DNA of 64,000 nucleotides from Monoglobus sp964617455 (GCA_964617455.1 CAZTYF010000001.1:1-64000), one strand, 5' to 3'; counted from the stretch's first letter, positions 41,903-50,874 are shown. A program made the numbers and translations. The notes: generated by a model not told the origin, from the sequence alone.

Positions 41903-42658
41903 ATGAAACTGTTTGGCGGAAAAACCAAAAAATCTCCCAAAGGGGAGCTTGACTTAAACCGCATTCCGAAGCATATAGGCGTGATTATGGACGGCAACGG
42001 CCGATGGGCAAAGCGCAGGGGTCTTCCCCGAAAGGCGGGCCACAGGGCGGGAGCCGAGAATTTGGAGACGATTTGCGTCTATTGCAACTCAATCGGGGTT
42101 GAGGTGCTGACGGCCTATGCCTTTTCCACCGAGAATTGGAGCAGGCCCCAAAGCGAAGTGGATGAGCTGATGGACCTGCTCTATAACTACCTGCTGGCGG
42201 TTGACGAAAAATTCGGAGAGCGGGATATGAAGCTGAAAATCAGCGGCGACAGGGAGCCTCTGTCCGATAAGATAAAAGAGGCCATCGCCTATGCGGAGGA
42301 GACCACCGGGGGCAGCAAGGGCATGATTGTCAATATTGCCCTGAACTACGGCGGCAGAAGCGAAATCGTTCGGGCGGCCAGGATTGCCGCCGAGGCCGCC
42401 GTGAGGGGAGACCTTAAGCCCGGGGATATAGACGAAGAGTATTTCGACGGACTTATGTACACCGGAGACCTTCCGGAGGTGGATTTGATAATTCGGCCCA
42501 GCGGCGAGAAGCGGCTGTCCAATTTTCTTCTGTGGCAGGCGGCCTATTCCGAATTTTGGTACAGCGACATCTGCTGGCCGGATTTCAAAGAAAAAGATAT
42601 GGAGCGGGCGATTATAGATTTCCAAAGCCGAAATCGGCGTTTCGGAAACATCGAATAA
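41903..42658 (+). CDS. uppS: Isoprenyl (undecaprenyl) diphosphate synthase
   Basis: A 251-residue cis-prenyltransferase extending farnesyl diphosphate with isopentenyl units to the C55 carrier lipid for peptidoglycan and teichoic acids. It has the signature IMDGNGRWAKRRG (about residues 28-40) with the catalytic Asp, AFSTENWSRP, and the C-terminal RPSGEKRLSNFLLWQ with SEFWYSD. The N-terminus has about 20 extra polar residues. It is 12 bases after frr. Chain length is assumed from the family. Confidence 0.96.
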   Translation: MKLFGGKTKKSPKGELDLNRIPKHIGVIMDGNGRWAKRRGLPRKAGHRAGAENLETICVYCNSIGVEVLTAYAFSTENWSRPQSEVDELMDLLYNYLLAVDEKFGERDMKLKISGDREPLSDKIKEAIAYAEETTGGSKGMIVNIALNYGGRSEIVRAARIAAEAAVRGDLKPGDIDEEYFDGLMYTGDLPEVDLIIRPSGEKRLSNFLLWQAAYSEFWYSDICWPDFKEKDMERAIIDFQSRNRRFGNIE

Positions 42659-42705
42659 TCTCCCCCGAAAATCCCCGATACCGACAGAATTGGAGGAACC
42701 TAACC

Positions 42706-43542
42706 ATGGGCTCCGGATCGAGTTTCAAACTGAGAGTTTTGACTGCGGCGGTGGGAATACCGCTGATAATCGTCATATTGCTGACGCCGACTCCGGTTAT
42801 GTTGGCGGCGGTTGTTTTGTGCGCCCTCATCGGAACATTTGAGTTCTATGCCGCATCGGGACTTTTGAGGCGGCAGAAACCTCTGTGCATTTTGGGGTTT
42901 ATCGGCACGGCCCTCATACCCTTTTGCACATATTTCGAGCCCATTGAGGTTATGACCGGAGCCTTTGTATATTTGGTCCTCCTGTTTGTGACGATGCTTA
43001 TATGCCACAGAAGCGCCGAGATTACCGATTTGTCTCTGCTGATTATGGGCCTTGTGTACATTCCCCTTCTGCTGTCCAACTTGCTGTTCATCAGGAGGCT
43101 GGAATTCGGGAAAATCCTGGCCTGGCTTGTGTTTGTGGGCTCCTTTGTGACGGACAGCGGCGCTTTCTTTGCGGGAAAGCTTTTCGGGAGGCACAAACTG
43201 TGCCCGGAAATCAGCCCCAAAAAAACGGTGGAAGGAGCAGTGGGCGGCACGGTGGCCTGCGGCTTGGGATTTCTGCTGTTTGCGCTGATAGTCAATCTGT
43301 TCTTCTCGGACGCAATCAATGCAGAAATGAGCTATGGGCCTACCTTTCTTTTGGGCATCCTTGCATCCTTGGCGGCCCAGGTGGGGGATTTGATTGCCTC
43401 CCTCATAAAGCGAAAATTCGGCATCAAGGACTACGGGAAAATGTTCCCGGGTCATGGGGGGATGCTTGACAGATGCGACAGTATTTTGTTGGTTGCACCG
43501 GTGATTTATCTGTTTGTATCTCAGGTAAGCTTGTTTTTTTAA
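42706..43542 (+). CDS. cdsA: Phosphatidate cytidylyltransferase
   Basis: A 278-residue integral membrane enzyme making CDP-diacylglycerol from phosphatidate and CTP, the branch point of phospholipid synthesis. About eight hydrophobic segments are present. The C-terminal signature is seen as KRKFGIKDYGKMFPGHGGML followed by DRCDS, preceded by SPKKTVEGAVGG. The ATG at 42706 follows GGAGGA; the longer open frame upstream overlaps uppS out of frame. It is followed by a possible terminator before dxr. Confidence 0.96.
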   Translation: MGSGSSFKLRVLTAAVGIPLIIVILLTPTPVMLAAVVLCALIGTFEFYAASGLLRRQKPLCILGFIGTALIPFCTYFEPIEVMTGAFVYLVLLFVTMLICHRSAEITDLSLLIMGLVYIPLLLSNLLFIRRLEFGKILAWLVFVGSFVTDSGAFFAGKLFGRHKLCPEISPKKTVEGAVGGTVACGLGFLLFALIVNLFFSDAINAEMSYGPTFLLGILASLAAQVGDLIASLIKRKFGIKDYGKMFPGHGGMLDRCDSILLVAPVIYLFVSQVSLFF

Positions 43543-43562
43543 TATAAACTCTGTAAAATCTG

Positions 43563-43609
43563 CGGCAAAAGGGGGGCTTGTCCGAACCGACTTGCCGTTT
43601 AATTTTTTT
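43563..43609 (+). terminator. Possible attenuator or terminator before dxr
   Basis: Stem CGGCAA (43563-43568) with TTGCCG (43592-43597), a long GC-rich loop, and the tail TTTAATTTTTTT. It lies between cdsA and dxr in the same direction, so it may partially terminate or set the ratio of downstream genes. Confidence 0.45.
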
Positions 43610-43635
43610 GGAAGGAATTTTCGGGGTGTTTACAA

Positions 43636-44823
43636 GTGAGTATGAACGATAGGAAAAATAACGAAAAAGAAAAACCTCTCAAGGTGGCAATCCTGGGCTC
43701 AACCGGCTCAATCGGGACCCAGGCTCTTGAGGTCGCCGACGACCTTAAAGGTATCAAAGATATTGAAATCACCGCAATCGGGGCGGGCCGCAATGTGGAT
43801 TTGATTGAGAAGCAGGCCCGCAAATACAGGCCCGAAATTGCCGCCCTATACGATGAAAAGGCGGCAAAAGAACTGAGAATCCGACTGGCCGATACGGACA
43901 CAAGGGTGGTGTCCGGAGAGGAGGGACTCATAGAGGCCGCCGCAGAGAGCGGGGCGGATATGGTCCTGTCGGCCATTGTGGGGTTTGCGGGCCTGATTCC
44001 CACCTTTGAGGCAATAAAGCGGGGAAAGGACATAGCCCTCGCAAACAAGGAAACCTTGGTAACCGCCGGAGGGCTGTTTATGGATGCGGTCAAAGAGCGT
44101 GGCGTGTCCCTCATTCCCGTGGACAGCGAGCACTCCGCCATATTTCAAAGCCTTCGGGGCGGCAATCGGGGAGAAGTGAAGAAAATCCTCCTCACCGCCA
44201 GCGGCGGACCCTTTTTCGGAATGACGGCGGAGGAATTGAGCAAGGTCACGAAGGAGGACGCCCTGAGGCACCCGAACTGGAAAATGGGCCCCAAAATAAC
44301 CATAGACAGCGCCACAATGATGAACAAGGGCTTGGAAGTCATCGAGGCGAAATGGCTGTTCGGCGTTGATTTTGATGAAATAGAGGTGGTTATCCACCGA
44401 GAGAGCATCATTCATTCCATGGTGGAGTTTGTGGACAAGAGCATAATAGCCCAGCTGTCCCTGCCGTCCATGAAACATCCCATACAGTATGCTTTCACCT
44501 ATCCCAAACGTCTCCCCTCTCCCGACGGGGAAGTCTCTTTCGGAAAGCTTGGGCAAATGAACTTTTCCGAGCCGGACCGCAAAACCTTCGGATGTCTTGA
44601 TTTGGCCATCGATGCGGGACGCAGGGGAGGCACGGCTCCCACCGTGTTGAACGCCGCCAATGAGGTGGCGGTGGCGAAATTCCTGAGAGGAGAAATCGGA
44701 TTTTGCGAAATCGCCTCCTTTGCGGAGAGGGCCCTTAATATGTTTGACTCAAAAGGCAATCCGAGCATTGAGGATATAAAGGAAACGGATAGAGAGGTGC
44801 GAAATATATGTCAACGGTTTTGA
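43636..44823 (+). CDS. dxr: 1-deoxy-D-xylulose-5-phosphate reductoisomerase
   Basis: A 395-residue enzyme of the non-mevalonate isoprenoid pathway, converting DXP to MEP with NADPH. The cofactor motif is AILGSTGSIGTQALEV (about residues 17-32). NKETLVTAGG, PVDSEHSAIFQ, LTASGGPFFG and the metal/substrate loop around NWKMGPKITIDSATMMNKGLE are all present (cited as separate short blocks). The start is GTG at 43636 (after GGGGTG) or ATG two codons later. Its end overlaps rseP by 16 bases. ispG of the same pathway lies 12.6 kb away in this window. Confidence 0.97.
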   Translation: MSMNDRKNNEKEKPLKVAILGSTGSIGTQALEVADDLKGIKDIEITAIGAGRNVDLIEKQARKYRPEIAALYDEKAAKELRIRLADTDTRVVSGEEGLIEAAAESGADMVLSAIVGFAGLIPTFEAIKRGKDIALANKETLVTAGGLFMDAVKERGVSLIPVDSEHSAIFQSLRGGNRGEVKKILLTASGGPFFGMTAEELSKVTKEDALRHPNWKMGPKITIDSATMMNKGLEVIEAKWLFGVDFDEIEVVIHRESIIHSMVEFVDKSIIAQLSLPSMKHPIQYAFTYPKRLPSPDGEVSFGKLGQMNFSEPDRKTFGCLDLAIDAGRRGGTAPTVLNAANEVAVAKFLRGEIGFCEIASFAERALNMFDSKGNPSIEDIKETDREVRNICQRF

Positions 44824-45857
44824 TTGTTCTTGCGGCCGTATTGGTCTTTGGAGTGATTATTTTCGTCCATGAGCTTGGGCATTTTATCACAGCCAAGATT
44901 TTCGGAGTGAAGGTCAACGAATTCGCAATCGGTATGGGCCCCACCCTATTCAAAAAGCAGGGCAAAGAGACGGTGTATTCCGTTCGGGCGATACCCATGG
45001 GGGGATTTTGTGCCATGGAAGGGGAGGATGAGGAAAACGACGATCCTCGGGCATTCAACAACAAAAAGCCCTGGCAGCGGATGATTATTCTGGCGGCGGG
45101 AGCGGCCATGAACCTTCTGCTGGGTTTTGTTATCGTCACAATCATCGTCACAAGCTCCGGGAGCCAAAACGGGTTTATCCCCTCAACCACCGTTGAAAGC
45201 GTGGAAGAGGAAAGCGATGCGGCCCGTTTTTTGCAGCCGGGAGACAGGATTGTGGGCATAAACGGAACCCGGGTCAACATCAGGCGGGACCTCTCCTTTG
45301 AAATGGGTATGTACGGCGGCAGCGGGGAGTGCGAGCTCAAGTTCAAACGGGACGGCAAAACCCACACCGAAAAGTTCACGCCCATGAAAACGACCTTGGA
45401 GGACGGCAGCCCCTACTATTTGGTGGGTTTCACCATAAAACAGGATCCGGTGAACCTCCTGACCGTCCTGCGGGAGAGTTTTTTCCAAACGGTGTGGATG
45501 GTCAAAATCGTGTTCGTGTCCTTGGGAATGCTCCTGAAGGGAGAAGCGGGAGTGTCCGACCTGTCCGGTCCCGTTGGAGTGGTGTCCGCCATGAGCACGG
45601 TGGCCCGTTCGGGAATTATGGACTTTATATTCTTTGCGGGATTCTTGGCGGTCAATATCGGAGTTATGAATCTGTTGCCCCTCCCGGCCCTGGACGGAGG
45701 CAGAATCTTCTTCGTGCTGATTGAGATAATATTCCGAAAACCCGTCCCCCGGGACAAAGAAGGCTACGTCCACTTCGCAGGCTTCCTGCTCCTGATAGGA
45801 CTGATGATATACGTCACCTGGAACGACATAGTGAAGCTGATAAAGGGAATATTTTAA
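44808..45857 (+). CDS. rseP: Site-2 intramembrane metalloprotease RseP
   Basis: A 349-residue membrane zinc protease that cleaves transmembrane substrates such as anti-sigma factors and signal peptides. The active site HELGH is at residues 21-25 inside the first helix. A PDZ domain occupies about 120-200, and the third zinc ligand is in the late NLLPLPALDGGRIFF motif. The gene overlaps dxr by 16 bases and ends the pyrH-to-rseP block with a strong terminator. Confidence 0.96.
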   Translation: MSTVLIVLAAVLVFGVIIFVHELGHFITAKIFGVKVNEFAIGMGPTLFKKQGKETVYSVRAIPMGGFCAMEGEDEENDDPRAFNNKKPWQRMIILAAGAAMNLLLGFVIVTIIVTSSGSQNGFIPSTTVESVEEESDAARFLQPGDRIVGINGTRVNIRRDLSFEMGMYGGSGECELKFKRDGKTHTEKFTPMKTTLEDGSPYYLVGFTIKQDPVNLLTVLRESFFQTVWMVKIVFVSLGMLLKGEAGVSDLSGPVGVVSAMSTVARSGIMDFIFFAGFLAVNIGVMNLLPLPALDGGRIFFVLIEIIFRKPVPRDKEGYVHFAGFLLLIGLMIYVTWNDIVKLIKGIF

Positions 45858-45887
45858 CATCGTGCCGCCCCATAAATGGGCTGCAAA

Positions 45888-45925
45888 AACCCCCGCAAAG
45901 GGAACTTTGCGGGGGGTTATTTTCT
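45888..45925. terminator. Bidirectional terminator between convergent genes
   Basis: Stem AACCCCCGCAAAG/CTTTGCGGGGGGTT with a GGAA loop. The plus tail is ATTTTCTT (for rseP) and the minus tail GTTTTTGC (for the 3D-domain gene). Confidence 0.9.
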
Positions 45926-45932
45926 TATTCTT

Positions 45933-46970
45933 TTAATCCAAGAAATAGACGTTCACGTTTCTGCGGCCGAATTCCAGGCATTTGGCTCTGGACCAATAGA
46001 ACAGGTCGACTCTGTGGCCTTTTATGGCGCCGCCGCAGTCGCCTGCTATGGCATATCCGTATATATACTTGCCGTCGCAGGACTCGATGTACATCTTTGT
46101 TCCGTAGGGAATGACCGTGGGGTCAACGGCAATTACGCCGTATCCCATCTGCATACCCGTGGATGTGCGTCCCGCCCAGGGGCCGTTATCCGCCACGGAG
46201 GCGTCATAGGCCGTGGCTTCGAACACTTCCATTTTTGAATAGTTCGTGGGCCGCGATGCGGGGATTTTTCCCGGTACAAACTCCTCTTGGGGAGAATACT
46301 CCACAATCTCGTCAACCGGCTCCGCCAAAACAACCTCGCCGATTCTCTCTCTCGAAACTTCTGCGCCGTCGCTGTATTTAATACTGTAGGTTATCTCTTT
46401 TTCGCCGTTCAGTCCGCTTTGAACCACAACTCTGCTGCCCGGGTCAAGCATCTTGTTCTCTCTCTCAACCGTCCCATAGGGAATGGGCTCGCTCACCGCC
46501 ACTATCTGGCTGTCGCTGCGATTGATGACTATCTCATCCCCCGATTCCACCACATCGGTCATTCGGGGAGTCACCTGGTCCTCGGTGGCCGTGATTCCCA
46601 CATCGGCTAAAACATCCGACACAAGTTTCTTGGTGGTCGTATATTGACCGGAAACGCCGTTTATCGTAATCTTAACGGGCATTGCCCTGTATATCTCAAT
46701 GGTCTCGCCATCGGTTATCTTCTCATTGAGGGCCACATTCGTTTTGTCGTCGGCTCCCAATTTTATTCCCTGCTTCTCCAAAACGGTTCCCACGGTGGTT
46801 CCCGCAGTCTTTACCGTTATGGGCACGCTGTTTGAATCATATATGGTAACACTGCCGGGAGTCGCATAGGCAAATCCGCTCCCTGCCATAACGGCTATCG
46901 TTCCGCAAAGGACCGCCGTAATCAAATTATGGGCTGATAAGGTTAGTCTTCTCATCAGTCTCCTAAACAT
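45933..46970 (-). CDS. DUF348/G5/3D-domain cell wall protein
   Basis: A 345-residue exported protein of the YabE type. An N-terminal signal-anchor is at about residues 14-37. Two DUF348 (ubiquitin-like) repeats follow (VPITVKTAGTTVGTVLEKQG; MPVKITINGVSGQYTTTKKL). A G5 domain runs to about residue 245 (VVVQSGLNGEKEITYSIKY). The C-terminal 3D domain carries the Asp-rich motif GYAIAGDCGGAIKGHRVDLF. 3D domains resemble MltA lytic transglycosylases, so it probably cleaves or remodels peptidoglycan. The ATG at 46970 follows AGAGGTGA; an upstream TTG is less likely. Its promoter is at 47050-47078. Confidence 0.92.
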   Translation of the reverse strand: MFRRLMRRLTLSAHNLITAVLCGTIAVMAGSGFAYATPGSVTIYDSNSVPITVKTAGTTVGTVLEKQGIKLGADDKTNVALNEKITDGETIEIYRAMPVKITINGVSGQYTTTKKLVSDVLADVGITATEDQVTPRMTDVVESGDEIVINRSDSQIVAVSEPIPYGTVERENKMLDPGSRVVVQSGLNGEKEITYSIKYSDGAEVSRERIGEVVLAEPVDEIVEYSPQEEFVPGKIPASRPTNYSKMEVFEATAYDASVADNGPWAGRTSTGMQMGYGVIAVDPTVIPYGTKMYIESCDGKYIYGYAIAGDCGGAIKGHRVDLFYWSRAKCLEFGRRNVNVYFLD

Positions 46971-47049
46971 CAAATCACCTCTGAATCTCAATCTAATCTA
47001 TGAAATATACCCCGGATTTTCCGGCATATATTCCCGCATTGTGCCCTCT

Positions 47050-47078
47050 ATTATACACGAATCCGCCAAATTAGTCAA
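47050..47078 (-). promoter_or_regulatory. Promoter of the 3D-domain gene
   Basis: On the minus strand: TTGACT (47073-47078), a 17-bp spacer, TATAAT (47050-47055). Confidence 0.8.
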
Positions 47079-47305
47079 AATTCCCAAACCATCTCTGAAA
47101 TGCTCAAATAAATTAAACTTTAGTAAAGTCGAAAAATTATACGATACCTCTTTCGTTTTGCCGTTTTCTCCCGTTTTCTCCCGTTTCCTCAAAATTTTTT
47201 TGAAAGTCTCAAAATTTGGTTATTGTGCCAAAACCGATTTTATAGTATACTTATTTTATGGCAGTATATCCGGAATTTTCGACGAAAAACCCAATATTTT
47301 GCTTT

Positions 47306-47333
47306 TGTAACATAACTGTAACATAAATGTAAC
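47306..47333 (+). promoter_or_regulatory. Three perfect phased WalR-like boxes
   Basis: TGTAAC at 47306, 47317 and 47328, each pair separated by exactly 5 bp. They fit the WalR consensus TGTWAH-N5-TGTWAH twice over. They lie in the divergent region beside a 3D-domain wall gene; B. subtilis YocH, a 3D protein, is a known WalR target. The factor here is inferred. Confidence 0.65.
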
Positions 47334-47336
47334 ATT

Positions 47337-47362
47337 CGGGGATTTTGAAAGACAAATCCCCG
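47337..47362. other. Hairpin next to the boxes
   Basis: A perfect 9-bp stem CGGGGATTT/AAATCCCCG with an 8-base loop. The block TGTAACATTC followed by CGGGGATTT also occurs at 13674-13704, so the two spacers share ancestry. Confidence 0.5.
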
Positions 47363-47420
47363 CAAATCAACGCAGCCACGCGGGTTTTGGGGTTTTTCGG
47401 CCGCAAAAAGGGAAAGGATT

Positions 47421-47437
47421 TTGTGCATTTTGCACAA
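47421..47437. promoter_or_regulatory. Palindrome TTGTGCA-N3-TGCACAA
   Basis: A second copy of the 17-bp palindrome seen at 13703-13719, here with centre TTT. It lies 77 bases before the methyltransferase start and is a candidate operator. I found no convincing promoter for that gene. Confidence 0.5.
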
Positions 47438-47513
47438 GGGGACAAAGGAAAAAGCTCCGTTTTTTCAATATATGAACCGAATATGAACAAAACCGAGGAA
47501 ATGTGAATAAACT

Positions 47514-48287
47514 ATGAACAAGAAAGAGGCGGTGGGCACGGTGGACAATGAGTACGTAAAAGAATACGAGCGGGTTGACGATTTATATCCGGGGGTTTTG
47601 AGGATAATTCAAAATCCGAAGGAATTTTGCTTCGGAATCGACGGGGTGATTTTGGCTGATTTTGCGGCCAAGTCCGTCAAAAAGGGAGCCTATGTTTTGG
47701 ATATGGGTGCGGGGAACGGAATCATCACCCTCCTTTTGACTCACAAAACGGAGGCGGCCCGCATAGTCGGCCTGGAAATCCAAGAGTCCGTTGCCGAAAT
47801 GGCAAGCCGCTCCCTCGCCCTGAACAACATACAAAATGCGGAAATAGTCCGAGGCGATTTGAGACGGGCAACGGAGATTTTCGGGAAGAGCGTGTTTGAC
47901 CACATAGTGTGCAATCCTCCCTATAAAGAATACGGAGGCGGCCTGATTAGCCAAAACCGATCCGCCGCCATTGCCCGCCATGAGATTATGTGCACCCTGA
48001 GGGATGTGGCGGAGGCTTCGGCAGCCCTTTTGAAGCCCGGCGGACGCCTCAGCATAATCCACCGCCCCGAGCGGCTCACGGACCTTCTCACCTTGCTGAG
48101 GGAGTATGGGACGGAGCCCAAAGTTTTGCGGGAAGTTTGTTCCGAATACGGCAAACCTCCCTCCATGGTTTTGGTGGAGGCTGTGCGGGGAGGAGCCCCC
48201 AAGCTCTTTTGGGAACCGCCCCTTTTCGTATACAAGCCAAACGGCGAATACACCGATGAAATCAACCGAATTTATGAAAGAAAGTGA
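47514..48287 (+). CDS. tRNA1(Val) adenine-N6 methyltransferase-like protein
   Basis: A 257-residue SAM-dependent methyltransferase of the TrmN6/YfiC/YabB type, which in characterised members methylates A37 of tRNA-Val. SAM motif I is VLDMGAGNGIITLLL (about residues 61-75). The N6-adenine catalytic motif is CNPPYKEYGGG (about 137-147), preceded by the family-specific FGIDGVILADF. No clear ribosome site is seen; GAGG lies 16 bases upstream of the ATG. rsmI follows nine bases later, the same order as yabB-yazA-rsmI in Bacillus but lacking the GIY-YIG gene. Confidence 0.9.
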   Translation: MNKKEAVGTVDNEYVKEYERVDDLYPGVLRIIQNPKEFCFGIDGVILADFAAKSVKKGAYVLDMGAGNGIITLLLTHKTEAARIVGLEIQESVAEMASRSLALNNIQNAEIVRGDLRRATEIFGKSVFDHIVCNPPYKEYGGGLISQNRSAAIARHEIMCTLRDVAEASAALLKPGGRLSIIHRPERLTDLLTLLREYGTEPKVLREVCSEYGKPPSMVLVEAVRGGAPKLFWEPPLFVYKPNGEYTDEINRIYERK

Positions 48288-48296
48288 GGCATTGCC

Positions 48297-49217
48297 ATGG
48301 CTAACAAGGTCGGAATCGATACGGATATAAATAACCCATCAAAAGAAAATCCGTCGGGAGCCCCCGAAAACACTTTTCCCAAAAAGGGAAAGCTGTATCT
48401 GTGCCCGACACCCATAGGAAATCTCGGCGACATAACAAAGCGAACCCTTGAGGTGTTGGAAAATGCGGACCTTATTGCCGCGGAGGACACCCGAGTCACC
48501 CTCAAACTTCTGAATTCCTACGGCATAAAAAAGACCCTTACCAGCTATTATGAGCATAACAAGCGGGAAAAGGGGCGTTTTCTGCTGAAAAAGCTTTTGG
48601 CGGGGGAGAACATCGCCTTGGTGACCGATGCGGGTATGCCGGGAATATCCGACCCGGGAGAGGACATTGTGAAGCAGTGTCGGGAAAACCGAATAGAAAT
48701 CGAAGCGCTCCCCGGCCCCTGTGCCTTTGTTACCGCCCTTGTGGCCTCGGGAATGCCCGCGGGCCGATTCACCTTTGAAGGATTTCTGTCAACAAACAAA
48801 AAGAGCCGCACCGAGCACCTTGAAAGTCTCAAGGGCGAGATGCGGACCATGATATTCTATGAGGCGCCCCACAAGCTGCCCTACACTTTGAGGGATATGG
48901 CGAATACCTTCGGAGGGGACAGAGATGTGGTTATAGCCCGGGAAATCACCAAAAAGCATGAGGAATATCTGAAAATGACCCTATCCGAGGCGATAGAGCA
49001 TTTTGAAAACACGGCCCCCAAAGGGGAGTTTGTGCTGATTGTGGCGGGAGATAAGGAAAAGCCCCGTCAAGAGTCGGGCCCGGATGCGGAAACTTTGATA
49101 AGGGCCTGCATCTCGGAGGGAATAAAGGGCAAATCCGCAGCGAAAATCGTCTCGGAGACCTTAAAGATTCCCAAAAACCAAGCCTATGCCCTATATTTGG
49201 CCATATCCGGGGATTGA
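48297..49217 (+). CDS. rsmI: 16S rRNA (cytidine1402-2'-O)-methyltransferase
   Basis: A 306-residue tetrapyrrole-methylase-fold enzyme that 2'-O-methylates C1402 in the ribosomal P site. LYLCPTPIGNLGDITKRTLEVL, DLIAAEDTRVTLKLL and VTDAGMPGISDPGEDIV are diagnostic. The first ~30 residues are a polar extension before the family start. A GTGAGG ribosome site lies before the ATG. It is probably co-transcribed with the upstream methyltransferase and convergent with pgeF. Confidence 0.96.
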   Translation: MANKVGIDTDINNPSKENPSGAPENTFPKKGKLYLCPTPIGNLGDITKRTLEVLENADLIAAEDTRVTLKLLNSYGIKKTLTSYYEHNKREKGRFLLKKLLAGENIALVTDAGMPGISDPGEDIVKQCRENRIEIEALPGPCAFVTALVASGMPAGRFTFEGFLSTNKKSRTEHLESLKGEMRTMIFYEAPHKLPYTLRDMANTFGGDRDVVIAREITKKHEEYLKMTLSEAIEHFENTAPKGEFVLIVAGDKEKPRQESGPDAETLIRACISEGIKGKSAAKIVSETLKIPKNQAYALYLAISGD

Positions 49218-49224
49218 AAAAGCT

Positions 49225-50061
49225 CTATATGACAATCATAGCCACCTGCCGCCCCGCATGTTCTTTGTGGGCTCTGTAGGAGTAATACTTGTCCGAATTG
49301 CACAAAGTGCACTCTTCGGAGACGAAGATGTTGTCCCGTCTCACGCCTGCCGCCTCAATCATATCCCGATTGGCCGCCCACAAATCCACATGGTATTTGC
49401 CCCCCGACTTGGGGATTCGGTATTTTTCGTCGAAATTCTCGGCGGTGGCGGAATCCACCTCAAAGCAGCAGGGTCCTATGCTCGGCCCTATGGCGGCAAG
49501 GATATCCGAAGGCTCGCAGCCGAATTTCTCTTTCATCAGGCGGACGGTTTTGCCGCCTATGTTTTGCGCCGTACCTCTCCATCCCGCGTGAGAGGCGCCT
49601 ATGACTTTTTTCACCGTATCGCAAAAAATGAGGGGCACGCAGTCGGCGGTGTAGATAATAAGGGCCATACCCTCCTCGTCGGTGATGAGCCCGTCCGTAT
49701 CCCGTATATCGCTGTCAACGGGGCAAATTCCCTTGCCTCGGTCCGCCTTTGTTACCACTCGGATATTATCGGTGTGTGTCTGTCTTGCGCACACGGCCTT
49801 TTTGATATCGATGCCCATATCCTTTGAGAGCAGCTCGTAATTTTCATATACCCGTTTCGGCTCGTCCCCCACCCGAAATCCGAAGTTAAATCCCTCGATT
49901 TCACCTCGGCTCGCTCCCCCCAAGCGTCGGGAAAAACAGTTCACAAAGCCCATCTCTTCCATCCGTTTCGACACAAGATAGCTTCTGTCCTCTTTGACAG
50001 TCTCGCAAAAATCCTCCATCAATCCGTTTCTCTCCCCTGTTTTTGAAATATGTAAGCCCAT
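49225..50061 (-). CDS. pgeF: Peptidoglycan editing factor PgeF (laccase domain)
   Basis: A 278-residue member of the DUF152/laccase-domain family (YlmD, YfiH). Known members hydrolyse misincorporated muropeptide precursors and also act as purine nucleoside phosphorylases. The metal site is seen in CARQTHTDN, TADCVPLIF (Cys) and GASHAGWRG (His), with AAIGPSIGPCCFEV. The start at 50061 follows GAGG at six bases; an in-frame ATG at 50019 follows GGGAGAG and is also plausible. It is 25 bases after the YmdB gene, in the same direction. Confidence 0.93.
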   Translation of the reverse strand: MGLHISKTGERNGLMEDFCETVKEDRSYLVSKRMEEMGFVNCFSRRLGGASRGEIEGFNFGFRVGDEPKRVYENYELLSKDMGIDIKKAVCARQTHTDNIRVVTKADRGKGICPVDSDIRDTDGLITDEEGMALIIYTADCVPLIFCDTVKKVIGASHAGWRGTAQNIGGKTVRLMKEKFGCEPSDILAAIGPSIGPCCFEVDSATAENFDEKYRIPKSGGKYHVDLWAANRDMIEAAGVRRDNIFVSEECTLCNSDKYYSYRAHKEHAGRQVAMIVI

Positions 50062-50086
50062 ATATGCCTCGGAATTTTCGGGCCTC

Positions 50087-50869
50087 CTATTGCTCTCCGT
50101 CGATATTCACCCGATGGACAGCCGTGACCTTCTTTGTGCGGTTGTCGATGTCAAACACGCAGCCGCTGAGGCGGACTTCTCCCTCCGTCTCTTTCAAAAG
50201 TTTTATCCGCTTGCCCGACTTGGTGAAATATTCAAGGACCAAGTCTATATTGGCGCCTATTACGGAGTTTTTTACCCCAGTCATACCGAGATCCGAAATA
50301 TAACCCGTGCCTTTGGGCAAAATCTGGTCATCCGCCGTTTGGACATGGGTGTGCGTTCCGAACACAATCTGGACCCTGCCGTCCAAAAAACGGCCCATGG
50401 CTAACCTCTCGCTGGTGGCTTCCGCATGCATATCCACGATTATGATATCGCTCTTTATTTTTTTGAGAAGGGCGTCCACCGCATGAAAAGGACAGTCTGC
50501 GGGAGGCATATTGACCCTGCCTATGAGGTTTACGACAGCCACCGAGGCGTATCCCAAATCCGTTATCACATAGCCCCGTCCCTCCAGCTCGGGAGGGTAA
50601 TTCAGGGGCCGCACCACCCGTCTGTTTTCCTCAACGGCAATTTCACCGTTTTTGCAGCTGAAGGTGTGGTTGCCAAGGGTGATAACATCCACTCCCCTTT
50701 CAATGAGGCTGTCGGCAATTTCGGGATTTATGCCGTTGGTTGCGGCGGCGTTTTCGGCGTTCGCCACCACGAAATCGATTTTGAATTTTCTGCGGATTTT
50801 ATAGAGGTTTCTCTCCACATACTCCCTGCCGTTTCTTCCCACAATGTCGCCGATGGCAAATACTCTCAT
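50087..50869 (-). CDS. YmdB-family metallophosphoesterase
   Basis: A 260-residue phosphodiesterase of the TIGR00282 family. B. subtilis YmdB cleaves 2',3'- and 3',5'-cyclic nucleotides and influences biofilm versus motility states. The dinuclear metal site is formed by AIGDIVGRNG, ANAENAA, LGNHTF, VDMHAEATSE and GTHTHVQTAD. The ATG at 50869 follows AGGGAGTG at seven bases; the GTG three codons up overlaps that site. It lies five bases after the rlmB stop, so the two are co-transcribed. Confidence 0.94.
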   Translation of the reverse strand: MRVFAIGDIVGRNGREYVERNLYKIRRKFKIDFVVANAENAAATNGINPEIADSLIERGVDVITLGNHTFSCKNGEIAVEENRRVVRPLNYPPELEGRGYVITDLGYASVAVVNLIGRVNMPPADCPFHAVDALLKKIKSDIIIVDMHAEATSERLAMGRFLDGRVQIVFGTHTHVQTADDQILPKGTGYISDLGMTGVKNSVIGANIDLVLEYFTKSGKRIKLLKETEGEVRLSGCVFDIDNRTKKVTAVHRVNIDGEQ

Positions 50870-50874
50870 TCCAA

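Noticed and set aside
47337..47400. c-di-AMP (ydaO) or other riboswitch upstream of wall genes
   Set aside because: A GC hairpin and pairing segments are present, but I could not find the conserved ydaO core, and it lies outside the predicted 3D-gene leader.
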